Source of the DNA: Arthrobacter sp. ISL-95
Lineage (GTDB): Bacteria; Actinomycetota; Actinomycetes; Actinomycetales; Micrococcaceae
Assembly: GCF_018613695.1 (NCBI RefSeq)
Contig: NZ_JAGGPR010000008.1
Span: forward strand, 62,001-126,000
Length of the DNA stretch: 64,000 nucleotides
Direction of reading: 5' to 3'
Part shown: positions 8,249 through 16,335 of the stretch, piece by piece
Layout: each line of letters begins with the position of its first letter
Numbering within the stretch: position 1 is the stretch's first letter
The notes under the pieces: generated by a model
Seen by the model: only the letters and a program-made list of their open reading frames with translations
Databases searched by the model: none
What the model was told of the DNA's origin: nothing
Program-made: the position numbers and the translations under genes

Positions 8249-9127
8249 CTAAGAGCTCGAACGGGGATGCATGATGCGCATCTGGTCCCAAGTCCGCTCT
8301 GAAGCCGCGATGTTCTGGTTGGAGCGCTCACGGTCCAAAGAGGCAAGCTCGACGGCGATCGCCTGGACTGCGGCCACGGCACCTGTCAGGGACGGGAAGA
8401 ATCCGGCCCCCTCGGTGGGCACCACAATCCTGTGGTCTGCGTGCACTGCCACAGGCGATCCCGCGCTGTCAGTGATGGAAACGATCGGCGTGCCCAGATT
8501 GTGGGCGATGTCCACGGCCCGCATGGTGCTGTCGTAGACCCGCCAGAGACTGATGGCAATAACGAGGTCCTCTGCACCGAGCCGTGCAATGGCATTAGTA
8601 AGGGCTGCGACGTCGGCGTCGAGGAGCCGGACGTTGTAGCCGGCGATGATCGCGTTGTGCTCCAGGGCCTTGCCGGGGATGGCATAACTGCCTGCTGCGA
8701 CGATGAAAGTCTGCCGTGCACCTGCGATCGCCTTCGCAATATCATGGAGAGTGTGGGCGTCTAAGGTGCGCTCGAAATGCGCCAGATTCGCCCGGTCAGT
8801 GGACACCGCTGCCTGTGCAGGACTGCTGATGTGGCCGTTGTGTTCGGCCGCAACCTCCACTGCGCTCAGCGACGCCAGGAACCGCGAACGCAGCTCAAAT
8901 TGGAAGTCCGCCCACCCTTTGAACCCCAGCGTTTGCGCGGTTCTGGTCACGGTGGAGGCGTTCGAGGCGGCCACTGCGGCGATGTCGCTGACGGAGCCGT
9001 AGGAAGCAAGCCGGGGCTGGGATCGGAGGATGCCAATCACCTGCAATTGACGGGCCGCGAGCTTCCGCCCTTGGACACGACTATCCAGCCACTCGGTCAA
9101 CGTTGACGAGTCGAAATCTTCTTCCAC
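8249..9127 (-). CDS. RpiR/MurR-family transcription regulator
   Basis: 292 residues. An N-terminal HTH_6 domain (about 1-80, 'VSDIAAVAASNASTVTRTAQ') is followed by a SIS sugar-phosphate-binding domain (about 125-255: 'TFIVAAGSYAIPGKALEHN', 'ISLWRVYDSTMRAVDIAH', 'ITDSAGSPVA'). Such regulators respond to a phosphosugar or related acid. It is divergent from the MFS-GAF-amidohydrolase operon and is the likely controller of it. The 107-base gap holds a loose palindrome GTGCAT-N10-ATGTAC at about 9186-9207 that could be its site. Confidence 0.88.
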   Translation of the reverse strand: MEEDFDSSTLTEWLDSRVQGRKLAARQLQVIGILRSQPRLASYGSVSDIAAVAASNASTVTRTAQTLGFKGWADFQFELRSRFLASLSAVEVAAEHNGHISSPAQAAVSTDRANLAHFERTLDAHTLHDIAKAIAGARQTFIVAAGSYAIPGKALEHNAIIAGYNVRLLDADVAALTNAIARLGAEDLVIAISLWRVYDSTMRAVDIAHNLGTPIVSITDSAGSPVAVHADHRIVVPTEGAGFFPSLTGAVAAVQAIAVELASLDRERSNQNIAASERTWDQMRIMHPRSSS

Positions 9128-9234
9128 CTATTGACCTACCTCACACTTTGGCCGTAACTTCGATACATCGCTTCTGCACAGACCCGTGCATATTCCTAAA
9201 AATGTACAACTTGGCCCACTTGGCAGGAATCCCC

Positions 9235-10623
9235 ATGTCTCTCACAGCACGCCTGGATCGTCTGGCTCTCAGTCGACCACACTACAAGCTTCTCCTCATC
9301 GGAGGCCTCGGCTACTCATTCGACGGTATGGACGGGGCAGTAGTGGCATTCCTGCTCCCGCGCATCCAGGAACTTTGGGGCCTCAGCACCGCAAGCCTCG
9401 GCTTGGTGGGCTCGGCGGCCCCGTTCGGCTTCTTCTTCGGCGCAATCCTGTCCGGCTGGATGGGCGACCGCTTCGGCCGAAAAAAGGTCATGCTCTGGGC
9501 TCTGGCCTTCTACTGCCTGATGTCGATAGTCGCGGCCATGGCCCCTAACTTCGAAATCTTCTTGATTGCACGGATCTTTGCAGGTTTGGGCGCAGGCGCT
9601 GAAAGCGTGATCATCGCCCCCTTCCTCTCCGAGTTCATTCCCCCGAAACGCCGAGGCTGGTTCATTGGAACCCTGGCCGGATTCTTCTCCTTTGGCTTCG
9701 TGGCCGCGGCACTGATCGGCCGGTTCGTTGTTCCGCTGGGCGAGGACGGCTGGCGCTGGGCGCAGGTCCTCACCGCAATTCCCATCCTGCTCCTTCTCTG
9801 GTGGCGTCGCAGCCTGCCCGAATCCCCGCGCTTCCTCATCAGCCAAGGCCGCATTGCGGAGGCAACCGAAGTAGTGGACCGCTTTGAGCAGAGCGTAGTG
9901 AAAGCTACCGGCAAGCCTCTGGCCCCCTTGCAGCCTGCCGAGGAAGAGATCACCAAGCACGAGCAGAAGATCAGCGTCTGGAACGCCTTGAAGTTCATGT
10001 GGTCCAAGGCCATGCGACGCCGCACCGCAGTGATCTGGTTGATCTGGTTTGTGATCACCTTCTCCTACTACGGCTTCTTCTCCTGGATTCCCACGCTCCT
10101 TGTGGGCCGCGGCATCACCATCACCAAGAGCTTCGAGTTCTCGATCCTCATTTATCTCGCGCAGATCCCCGGCTACTTCTCGGCGGCCTGGTTGTGTGAC
10201 CGCATTGACCGCAAGAACACCATTGCCCTGTACCTGGCGGGATCGGCCATCAGCGCTTTCTGGCTGAGCCAATCCAACGATTCCGGAATGATTCTGGTGG
10301 CCGCTGCAACATTGTCCTTCTTCCTGAATGGCACCTACGCCGGCGTCTACGCCTACACGCCGGAGCTCTTCCCCACCTGGATGCGCGCCACGGGTGTTGG
10401 CCTTGCCAGCGCAGTGGGCCGCATCGGCAGCATCCTGGCGCCGTCCATCATCGGTATCTTCGCCTCCTCCCTCGGTTTTGGCGGTGTGTTCACCATGACC
10501 ACCGTGGTTCTGACCATCGGCGTGCTGGGTGTGGTGATCTTCGGAGCTTCCACGGCAGGCAAGTCCTTGGAGGACATCAACGCCCGCGCCGAACATGACC
10601 CCGCCGCGGCAGGAAGCAAGTGA
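9235..10623 (+). CDS. MFS transporter (SV2/NiaP-like sugar-porter type)
   Basis: 462 residues from ATG 9235, preceded by GGCAGGAA. The longer frame to 9103 runs into the regulator gene. Twelve predicted membrane helices; 'GWMGDRFGRKK' after helix 2 and 'CDRIDRKN' after helix 8 are the MFS loop motifs. It looks like the organic-acid/nicotinate (SV2-like) group more than true sugar porters. It imports an unknown solute. Its stop overlaps the GAF gene start (GTGA). Confidence 0.88.
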   Translation: MSLTARLDRLALSRPHYKLLLIGGLGYSFDGMDGAVVAFLLPRIQELWGLSTASLGLVGSAAPFGFFFGAILSGWMGDRFGRKKVMLWALAFYCLMSIVAAMAPNFEIFLIARIFAGLGAGAESVIIAPFLSEFIPPKRRGWFIGTLAGFFSFGFVAAALIGRFVVPLGEDGWRWAQVLTAIPILLLLWWRRSLPESPRFLISQGRIAEATEVVDRFEQSVVKATGKPLAPLQPAEEEITKHEQKISVWNALKFMWSKAMRRRTAVIWLIWFVITFSYYGFFSWIPTLLVGRGITITKSFEFSILIYLAQIPGYFSAAWLCDRIDRKNTIALYLAGSAISAFWLSQSNDSGMILVAAATLSFFLNGTYAGVYAYTPELFPTWMRATGVGLASAVGRIGSILAPSIIGIFASSLGFGGVFTMTTVVLTIGVLGVVIFGASTAGKSLEDINARAEHDPAAAGSK

Positions 10624-11135
10624 ACACCGTGAAGACAGACGAAGTTTTCCAGCAAACGCTTGAGGCAATGCAGCAGGAACCTGGAGTCATACTGTTCACC
10701 GCACTGCAGTGGATTCCGCAACGCTCCAGCCTCAAGCGGCTCTTCACCAGCCACCCCGCTGAGTATCCGGTAGGTGGCGAGAAGACAGTGGAGATTTCCC
10801 CGGGCTGGCTGGGGACGGTTATCGAGGACAAAAAGCCCTTCCTCGCCGCCGATCTGGAAGCGCTCCGGGAAGTCTTTGCGGACTCCGAACTCATCCAGCA
10901 GCTGGGCTGTGGCGCCGTCATCAACGTGCCCGTCCTGGATCAGGAAAACAACGTTGTGGGCGTCCTTGCCCTCTTGGACGCGGAAGGCAAGTACACGCAG
11001 CAGAGTGTGGAAACCGCCGTCGACGTCATCAACGCCCACAAGGCCAGCCTGGTTCAGGCCTTTGAAGCCCACCCCACCGAAGCCGAAGCCCTCGAAGCCA
11101 CCGGCCCCGACGTCCCAGGGAAGGACACCATCTAA
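10620..11135 (+). CDS. GAF-domain protein
   Basis: 171 residues, GTG start overlapping the MFS stop by four bases. Residues 20-150 fit a GAF domain: 'GVILFTALQWIPQRSSLKRLF', then 'LGCGAVINVPVLDQENNVVGVLALL'. There is no output domain, so it may itself be a small enzyme or ligand-binding protein for the catabolic operon rather than a sensor kinase. The two-base gap to the amidohydrolase gene makes co-translation likely. Confidence 0.75.
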   Translation: MNTVKTDEVFQQTLEAMQQEPGVILFTALQWIPQRSSLKRLFTSHPAEYPVGGEKTVEISPGWLGTVIEDKKPFLAADLEALREVFADSELIQQLGCGAVINVPVLDQENNVVGVLALLDAEGKYTQQSVETAVDVINAHKASLVQAFEAHPTEAEALEATGPDVPGKDTI

Positions 11136-11136
11136 C

Positions 11137-12369
11137 GTGAGCACCACCCCAGAAACCACCCCCTTGGTCATCCGCAACGCAAGCGTCCTGGACGTTGAGT
11201 CGGGCGCCTACTCCACTGCCGACGTCGTGAGCGTTGATGGAAAGATCAGCAGCGTCGGAGCGAATACCGAGGCGCCTTCCGGCGCGCGAATCATCGACGG
11301 CACCGGCAAGTTCGTCATTCCGGGCCTGATCGATGCACACGTCCACGTGGTGGCGTCCAGTGCGGATTTCCGTTCACTGACCTACACGCCGGCGTCCTAC
11401 GTTTACGCGCAAACGGCCCGGATCATGGGACAGATGCTGCGCCGCGGCTTCACAACCGTTCGTGATCTTTCCGGCGCCGACTTTGGGCTGGCCATGGCGC
11501 AGCAAGAAGGTCTGCTTGAAGGTCCGAAGATCCACTTCTGCGGACACGCGCTGAGCCAGACCGGCGGCCACGGCGATATGCGCCTTCCCGGCGAGGACCA
11601 CGACCCCAACGGCCGGGGTTGCTGCGGGATCGGGCGCGTAGCAGATGGTGTGGATGCGGTCCGCGCCGCCGCCCGCGACGAGATCCGCAAGGGCGCCCAC
11701 CACATCAAGATCATGGCATCCGGCGGCGTCTCCTCCCCCACTGACCGGATCGACTCCACCCAGTACTCCATGGAGGAGATGCGCGCCGCGGTGGAAGAGG
11801 CCCAGGCCGCCAACCGCTACGTTGCCGCCCACGCCTATACTGCCCGCGCCATCAACCGCGCTTTGGAAGCCGGTGTCCGCTCGATCGAACACGGCAACCT
11901 CCTGGACGATGAAAGCCTGAGGCTGTTCTTGGAAAAGGACGCGTTTCTGGTCCCCACGCTTGTCACCTACTGGGCACTGAAGGAGGAGGGCAAGGAGTTC
12001 GGGCTCACGGAGGAAATGTGGGCCAAGGTGGATTCAGTGCTCACCAGCGGACTCGAAGCGATCGGCCGCGCCCACCAGGCCGGCGTGAAGATGGCTTTCG
12101 GCTCGGACCTCCTGGGCGGCATGCACCGCCACCAGAACGAGCAGTTCAGGCTGCTCGGTAAGGTTCAGCCGGCCATTGACGCCATCCGCTCCGCCACCAC
12201 GACGGCGGCCCTGCTGCTTGAGCGCGAAGGTGAACTTGGCGTGATCTCACCGGGCGCTGATGCCGACATGCTGGTCCTCGGAGCCGACCCCGTGGCGGAT
12301 ATATCCGTACTGGCGGACATTTCCGAACATCTTGAGTACCTGATTCAGAACGGCAAGGTGATCTCCTAG
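11137..12369 (+). CDS. metal-dependent amidohydrolase (imidazolonepropionase/prolidase-like)
   Basis: 410 residues, GTG 11137 start, two bases after the GAF stop. TIM-barrel amidohydrolase: metal site 'DAHVHV' (about 66-71), lysine in 'HHIKIMASGG', histidines in 'YVAAHAYTA' and 'RSIEHGN', terminal aspartate in 'MAFGSDLLG'. This set is typical of the binuclear 'imidazolonepropionase-like' group that includes Xaa-Pro dipeptidases and ochratoxinase. Cytosolic. With the MFS importer and RpiR regulator it forms an uptake-and-hydrolysis unit. The substrate cannot be told from sequence. Confidence 0.88.
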   Translation: MSTTPETTPLVIRNASVLDVESGAYSTADVVSVDGKISSVGANTEAPSGARIIDGTGKFVIPGLIDAHVHVVASSADFRSLTYTPASYVYAQTARIMGQMLRRGFTTVRDLSGADFGLAMAQQEGLLEGPKIHFCGHALSQTGGHGDMRLPGEDHDPNGRGCCGIGRVADGVDAVRAAARDEIRKGAHHIKIMASGGVSSPTDRIDSTQYSMEEMRAAVEEAQAANRYVAAHAYTARAINRALEAGVRSIEHGNLLDDESLRLFLEKDAFLVPTLVTYWALKEEGKEFGLTEEMWAKVDSVLTSGLEAIGRAHQAGVKMAFGSDLLGGMHRHQNEQFRLLGKVQPAIDAIRSATTTAALLLEREGELGVISPGADADMLVLGADPVADISVLADISEHLEYLIQNGKVIS

Positions 12370-12416
12370 CTTCATTCGTTCAAGGCCTGTATTAACCTCT
12401 CAAGAAGCTCGATAAT

Positions 12417-12438
12417 GTAAGTATGCTGATCAATATCG
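12417..12438 (+). promoter_or_regulatory. shared upstream element, copy 1
   Basis: GTAAGTATGCTGATCAATATCG lies 17 bases before the GTG of the SRPBCC gene, inside a wider inverted repeat (CTCGATA ... TATCGAG, 12408-12440). A near-identical string occurs upstream of the acidic protein at 32.9 kb. Confidence 0.45.
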
Positions 12439-12455
12439 AGTAGGAGGAGGAAGCC

Positions 12456-13163
12456 GTGACCACGAAAGTGAACAAAACAATCATGGTCAACGTTCCAGTC
12501 AGTACGGCCTACAGGCAGTGGACCAAGTTCGAGGAGTTTCCGCACTTCATGGGCGGAGTCGAGCGTGTGACACGGCTCAGCGAAGACCGGCTGGAATGGG
12601 TGGCCGAAATTGCAGGCGTCCATCGCCGCTGGGAAGCCAAAATTGTTCAGCAGGACGTGAACCGGGCAGTGGCGTGGGCAGCCGTAGAGGGTGCAAAGAA
12701 TGCCGGCTGGGTTGATTTCAAGGAAGCCGGCCCCAGCCAGACGTCCTTGCACCTGTCCTTGGAATACGAACCGCATGGCGTCCTCGAGTTCCTGGGCGAC
12801 AAGTTGCACATTGTTGAAAGGCAGGCTGAGTCAGACTTGAAGAAGTTCAAGGAATACATCGAAAAGCAGGCACCGGAGACCGGCGACGAGACCACGGAGC
12901 GGGCCACTGCCAGCACCTCTGGCACGGCTACGGGAGCCACTGCCGCCACCGGGACGCCTGGCCCTGCCACCTCGGATTCGACGCCGATCGTGGATCCCGT
13001 CACCCATCCGTTTGATCAGACCAACGGACTGGCTGATGTGGACGGTGACTCCGACGAAACCGCCGAGAGTGACACCCGCAGTGCCGCCGAACGGAAGCAA
13101 GACGAGGACCGCGGACCGGGCTTCATACCGCCACAGAGCGGCTTGCTGCCGGGACAGCACTAA
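12456..13163 (+). CDS. SRPBCC (cyclase/dehydrase) protein with acidic tail
   Basis: 235 residues, GTG start after GGAGGAGG. Residues 5-140 form a polyketide-cyclase/dehydrase-type START domain ('VPVSTAYRQWTKFEEFPHFM', 'HRRWEAKIVQQ'). The last 90 residues are an Ala/Thr/Asp-rich, probably disordered tail. It is a paralogue of the protein at 31804-32415. In actinobacteria these are often stress-linked and of unknown ligand. No operon partner. Confidence 0.85.
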   Translation: MTTKVNKTIMVNVPVSTAYRQWTKFEEFPHFMGGVERVTRLSEDRLEWVAEIAGVHRRWEAKIVQQDVNRAVAWAAVEGAKNAGWVDFKEAGPSQTSLHLSLEYEPHGVLEFLGDKLHIVERQAESDLKKFKEYIEKQAPETGDETTERATASTSGTATGATAATGTPGPATSDSTPIVDPVTHPFDQTNGLADVDGDSDETAESDTRSAAERKQDEDRGPGFIPPQSGLLPGQH

Positions 13164-13431
13164 CTCTCATTTAGCGTGGCATCCTGACCTTCTTTGGCAG
13201 CCGAAGCGCGGAAAGTAAACCCAAAAGGTTGAAACGGGCGTCTCCGGAATTCAAAGAGGGTCAGGAACCAGCGCGCGCCCGATGCCGTAGGCTTGACCAC
13301 CCTGGGCGGCCGGCTCCACCCGCTCCACCCCTCCAGCCAGGGAGGCACTGCCAGTACCCCGAAAACCGGGCACTCCCTCACGCCCAAGGAGTAGCGTTCC
13401 CTTGGAATGGTCCCCTACGAAAAGGAACATC

Positions 13432-14262
13432 ATGACTACCTGGCTCATTACAGGCTGCTCCACCGGACTCGGCCGCGCGCTGGCCCAGGCCGTCCTCGCA
13501 CGAGGCCATAACGCCGTCGTCACCGCCCGCGACACCTCAACGCTCCAGGACCTGGCCACGGAATTTCCGACGACGGCCCTCGCTGTGGCGCTCGATGTCA
13601 CCGAGCAGTCGCAAGTGGACGCCGCGGTGCTGCAAGCAGAGCAACGTTTTGGGGCCGTGGACGTCCTGGTCAACAACGCCGGCTACGGTTATCGCGCCGC
13701 GATCGAAGAAGGCGACGACGCCGACGTTCGGACGCTGTTCGACACCAACGTTTTCGGCCCGGTGGCAATGATCAAAGCAGTCCTCCCCGGCATGCGTTCC
13801 CGGCGCTCCGGCGCGATCGTGAACATTTCCTCGATCGGCGCCCGCATCTGTCCTCCGGGCTCGGGTTATTACTCGGCGTCCAAGGCCGCGCTTGAGGGCT
13901 TGTCAGGCTCTCTGCAGAAGGAACTCCAACCTCTGGGAATCTCTGTGACCGTGGTGGAACCGGGTGGTTTCCGCACGGACTTTGCAGGCCGGTCGCTGAC
14001 GCAGTCGGCCGAAGCAATCGCCGATTACGCTGACACCGCCGGTAAGCGCCGCAAGGAGCACGACACCGTCCATGGCACGCAGCAGGGCGATCCGGACAAG
14101 GCTGCGGCAGCGATCATCACGGCGGTCGAAGCTTCCGAAACTCCCGGTTTCCTCCTGCTCGGTGAAGACGCTGCCAAGGCTTTCGACGCCGTGGAGGAAG
14201 CCCAGCGTGCCGAGGTGGACCGGTGGCGCGAGCTCAGCGTCAGCACTGGTTACACAGAGTAA
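13432..14262 (+). CDS. short-chain dehydrogenase/reductase
   Basis: 276 residues from ATG 13432, with AAAGGAA upstream. Classical SDR: cofactor motif 'TGCSTGLGRALA', 'NNAGYGYRA', catalytic Ser in 'VNISSIGA' and 'YYSASKAAL' (Y-x3-K). The 'DTNVFGPVAMIKAVLPGMR' helix is typical of the YdfG-like oxidoreductases. It probably uses NADP(H). Monocistronic, with a 268-base leader region in which I see no other gene. The substrate is unknown. Confidence 0.9.
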   Translation: MTTWLITGCSTGLGRALAQAVLARGHNAVVTARDTSTLQDLATEFPTTALAVALDVTEQSQVDAAVLQAEQRFGAVDVLVNNAGYGYRAAIEEGDDADVRTLFDTNVFGPVAMIKAVLPGMRSRRSGAIVNISSIGARICPPGSGYYSASKAALEGLSGSLQKELQPLGISVTVVEPGGFRTDFAGRSLTQSAEAIADYADTAGKRRKEHDTVHGTQQGDPDKAAAAIITAVEASETPGFLLLGEDAAKAFDAVEEAQRAEVDRWRELSVSTGYTE

Positions 14263-14426
14263 TGAGCAACGTGTAATCGGTCACACTTGGCCGGAATGGC
14301 TTGTCAACGGTGGTGGGCACCATGAACCATGAAGGAGGGAATTCGTTCCCATACAAGCTGAATCAGCAATCCTCACCGACGAGGATGCGGCCCCTGCGAA
14401 GAAGCTTGGGGCTGTTAACGGCCTGA

Positions 14427-14612
14427 GTGAAAGTACTGACAATGACGACACATACTGACTCCATCACGCTGAAAATCTGGGACAAGTCGGCAATCGACCA
14501 CACTATCGATGCCGCCATTGAATCCCTCTCACACCGCGCTGCCGCCGAAAATTGCGGAATCGCGGTAACCCTCAGCGGTCCCAAGACCTTCACGGTCAGC
14601 CTGAACCGCTAA
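14427..14612 (+). CDS. small hypothetical protein
   Basis: 61 residues from GTG 14427, or 56 from ATG 14442; neither has a strong ribosome site. It predicts an alternating strand-helix-strand fold ('ITLKIWDKSAIDHTIDAAIE', then 'GIAVTLSGPKTFTVSL') and is soluble. A strong hairpin follows 17 bases later, supporting a real transcript. The function is not recognised. Confidence 0.6.
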   Translation: MKVLTMTTHTDSITLKIWDKSAIDHTIDAAIESLSHRAAAENCGIAVTLSGPKTFTVSLNR

Positions 14613-14628
14613 GCAGCTCAAGCACCAC

Positions 14629-14671
14629 GCAAGAGGACGACGCCGGGACGCCCCCGACGTCGTCCTCTTGC
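14629..14671 (+). terminator. hairpin terminator
   Basis: Perfect 14-base arms GCAAGAGGACGACG and CGTCGTCCTCTTGC around a 15-base loop, then GTTTAAG. It ends the small gene at 14427-14612. The rest of the 299-base gap to 14911 holds a small CGGGT/ACCCG stem and no gene that I can see. Confidence 0.75.
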
Positions 14672-14911
14672 GTTTAAGCGCCTCCCGCAGTTGTCTGGCC
14701 TCCCCGGCGTTGTACGGCTCGTGATTCGAACAAGCCCGGGTTTCACCCGAGATTATTTGGCGCCAGTGGTCCTTCCACCCGGTTCGTGACGCCATTCAGA
14801 AAGTCCTGCGCAAACCTTGAGACTTCCTTGATGGTTTTCCTCCCCAGATCTTGCGTTCGCGTTGGAACTCTAAGTGAGACAACGCTGCAACGCACGAACG
14901 GAGGGATCACA

Positions 14912-16060
14912 ATGCTTACGGAAACAACGGCCACCACAGCTGCATCGGCCCCGGCAAACGCACCGGACACAGCTTCCAGGCGGCGCCGATCCCACCGGGC
15001 GGCGGGCGGGGTAGTCACCGTTCTGGTACCAGCACACAACGAGTCCGCCGGCATCACCGAGACGCTTCACTCCTTGAACAACCAGACCCACCGCCCGGAC
15101 CGCATCATCGTGGTTGCAGATAACTGCACCGACGATACTGAAGAGCTTGCAATGGCTCAGGGTGCCGAGGTTATCCGCACGGCGGGCAACAAGGACAAGA
15201 AAGCCGGCGCGTTGAACTTCGCCCTCAGCGAGCTCCTTCCTGATGCCGACCCCGAGGACCTGGTCCTGGTTCAGGATGCCGACTCGCAGCTGGCCCTCGA
15301 CTTCATAGAGAACGCCACCGGAAACCTGCTGGCCGACGAATTGCTTGGCGCCGTTGGCGGAGTGTTCAGCGGCGGCCCTGGCGGCGGTTTTGTGGGTCAC
15401 CTGCAGCGCAACGAATACGCCCGCTACGCACGGGACGTAAAGCGACTCCATGGCAAGTGCCTGGTAGTGACCGGCACCGCGGCCCTTTTCCGCGTCAAGA
15501 CGCTGCGCGACGTCGTGGCCGCCCGGTTGAAGGGCACTCTCCCTCCCGGTAACGGCAAGGGCGGCGTCTACGACACCTCGGTCCTGACCGAAGACAACGA
15601 ACTCTCCTTTGCCCTGTTGACTCTGGGCTACCGCATCGCCTCTCCGTCAAATTGCACGCTGGTCACCGAGGTCATGCCAACGTGGCGTGAACTGTGGTCT
15701 CAGCGGCTCCGGTGGAAGCGCGGCGCGGTGGAGAACTGCGTGCAATACGGATGGACCAAAGTAACCAGGCCTTACTGGGGACGCCAGTTCCTTTCCATAC
15801 TGGGCGTCGTAGTGACACTGGCCTACTTCGGTTCCCTCCTGTTCGCGTTGATGTCCGGGATGGGCTTGAACCTTCAGCCTTTCTGGATTATTGTCACCGG
15901 CATTTTCATCCTGGAACGCATAGTTACTGTGCGTTTCCGGGGCTGGAGGTACATGCTCCTGGCCGCAACCATGTACGAAACCGTCATCGATATCTTCCTC
16001 CAAGCTGTTCACGCCAAGGCCTACCTGGATGCAGCATTCAACAGAAAGAAAGTTTGGTAA
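14912..16060 (+). CDS. membrane-bound processive glycosyltransferase (GT2)
   Basis: 382 residues from ATG 14912, just after GGAGGGA; the frame extends further upstream without support. After a disordered 30-residue head, the GT-A domain shows 'VTVLVPAHNESAGITETL', 'VADNCTDDTEE', 'VQDADSQL', 'TEDNEL' and the processive-enzyme motif QRLRW (in 'SQRLRWKRGA'). Two or three membrane helices follow. This layout matches cellulose/hyaluronan-type synthases that extrude a polysaccharide. It is followed seven bases later by a tiny membrane protein, and it faces a secreted GH16-like gene. Confidence 0.9.
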   Translation: MLTETTATTAASAPANAPDTASRRRRSHRAAGGVVTVLVPAHNESAGITETLHSLNNQTHRPDRIIVVADNCTDDTEELAMAQGAEVIRTAGNKDKKAGALNFALSELLPDADPEDLVLVQDADSQLALDFIENATGNLLADELLGAVGGVFSGGPGGGFVGHLQRNEYARYARDVKRLHGKCLVVTGTAALFRVKTLRDVVAARLKGTLPPGNGKGGVYDTSVLTEDNELSFALLTLGYRIASPSNCTLVTEVMPTWRELWSQRLRWKRGAVENCVQYGWTKVTRPYWGRQFLSILGVVVTLAYFGSLLFALMSGMGLNLQPFWIIVTGIFILERIVTVRFRGWRYMLLAATMYETVIDIFLQAVHAKAYLDAAFNRKKVW

Positions 16061-16067
16061 CCGACTC

Positions 16068-16244
16068 ATGTACAACAACCCAGTAGCCCCAGTGACAGGG
16101 GCAGCAGCCGCCGGAGTGAGTTCCGGAACACTCGCATATTCCGGAGCAGGGGACCTCTTCTGGTTCGCACTGGCAGCCTTTGCCATGCTGGCACTCGGCC
16201 TCGCCATCAAGAGGATCGTGCCGGTCCGGGCACAGAAGGGCTAG
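16068..16244 (+). CDS. 58-residue membrane protein coupled to the glycosyltransferase
   Basis: Starts at ATG 16068, seven bases after the glycosyltransferase stop. It has a Gly/Ala/Ser-rich head ('PVTGAAAAGVSSGTLA'), one membrane helix ('FWFALAAFAMLALGLAI') and a basic tail. The head slightly resembles cell-wall anchor-like 'PVTG' tails of small actinobacterial membrane proteins, but it is at the N-terminus here. It is likely an accessory subunit of the synthase, by position only. Confidence 0.65.
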   Translation: MYNNPVAPVTGAAAAGVSSGTLAYSGAGDLFWFALAAFAMLALGLAIKRIVPVRAQKG

Positions 16245-16271
16245 GCCAGAAGGGCTAATCCAGTCGCCGTG

Positions 16272-16316
16272 CCCGCAGTTGTGTCGCTACCTCCAGCGCG
16301 ACACAACTGCGGGTTT
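16272..16316. terminator. bidirectional terminator between convergent genes
   Basis: Perfect 16-base arms CCCGCAGTTGTGTCGC (272-287) and GCGACACAACTGCGGG (298-313), 10-base loop, TTT on the right. It lies between the convergent glycosyltransferase operon and the GH16-like gene. Confidence 0.85.
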
Positions 16317-16335
16317 GGTGCATCCGTGCTACTGC

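Noticed and set aside
9316..10668. 450-codon minus frame opposite the MFS gene
   Set aside because: Antisense shadow; low-complexity, no domain pattern, and the + strand gene has clear membrane helices and MFS motifs.
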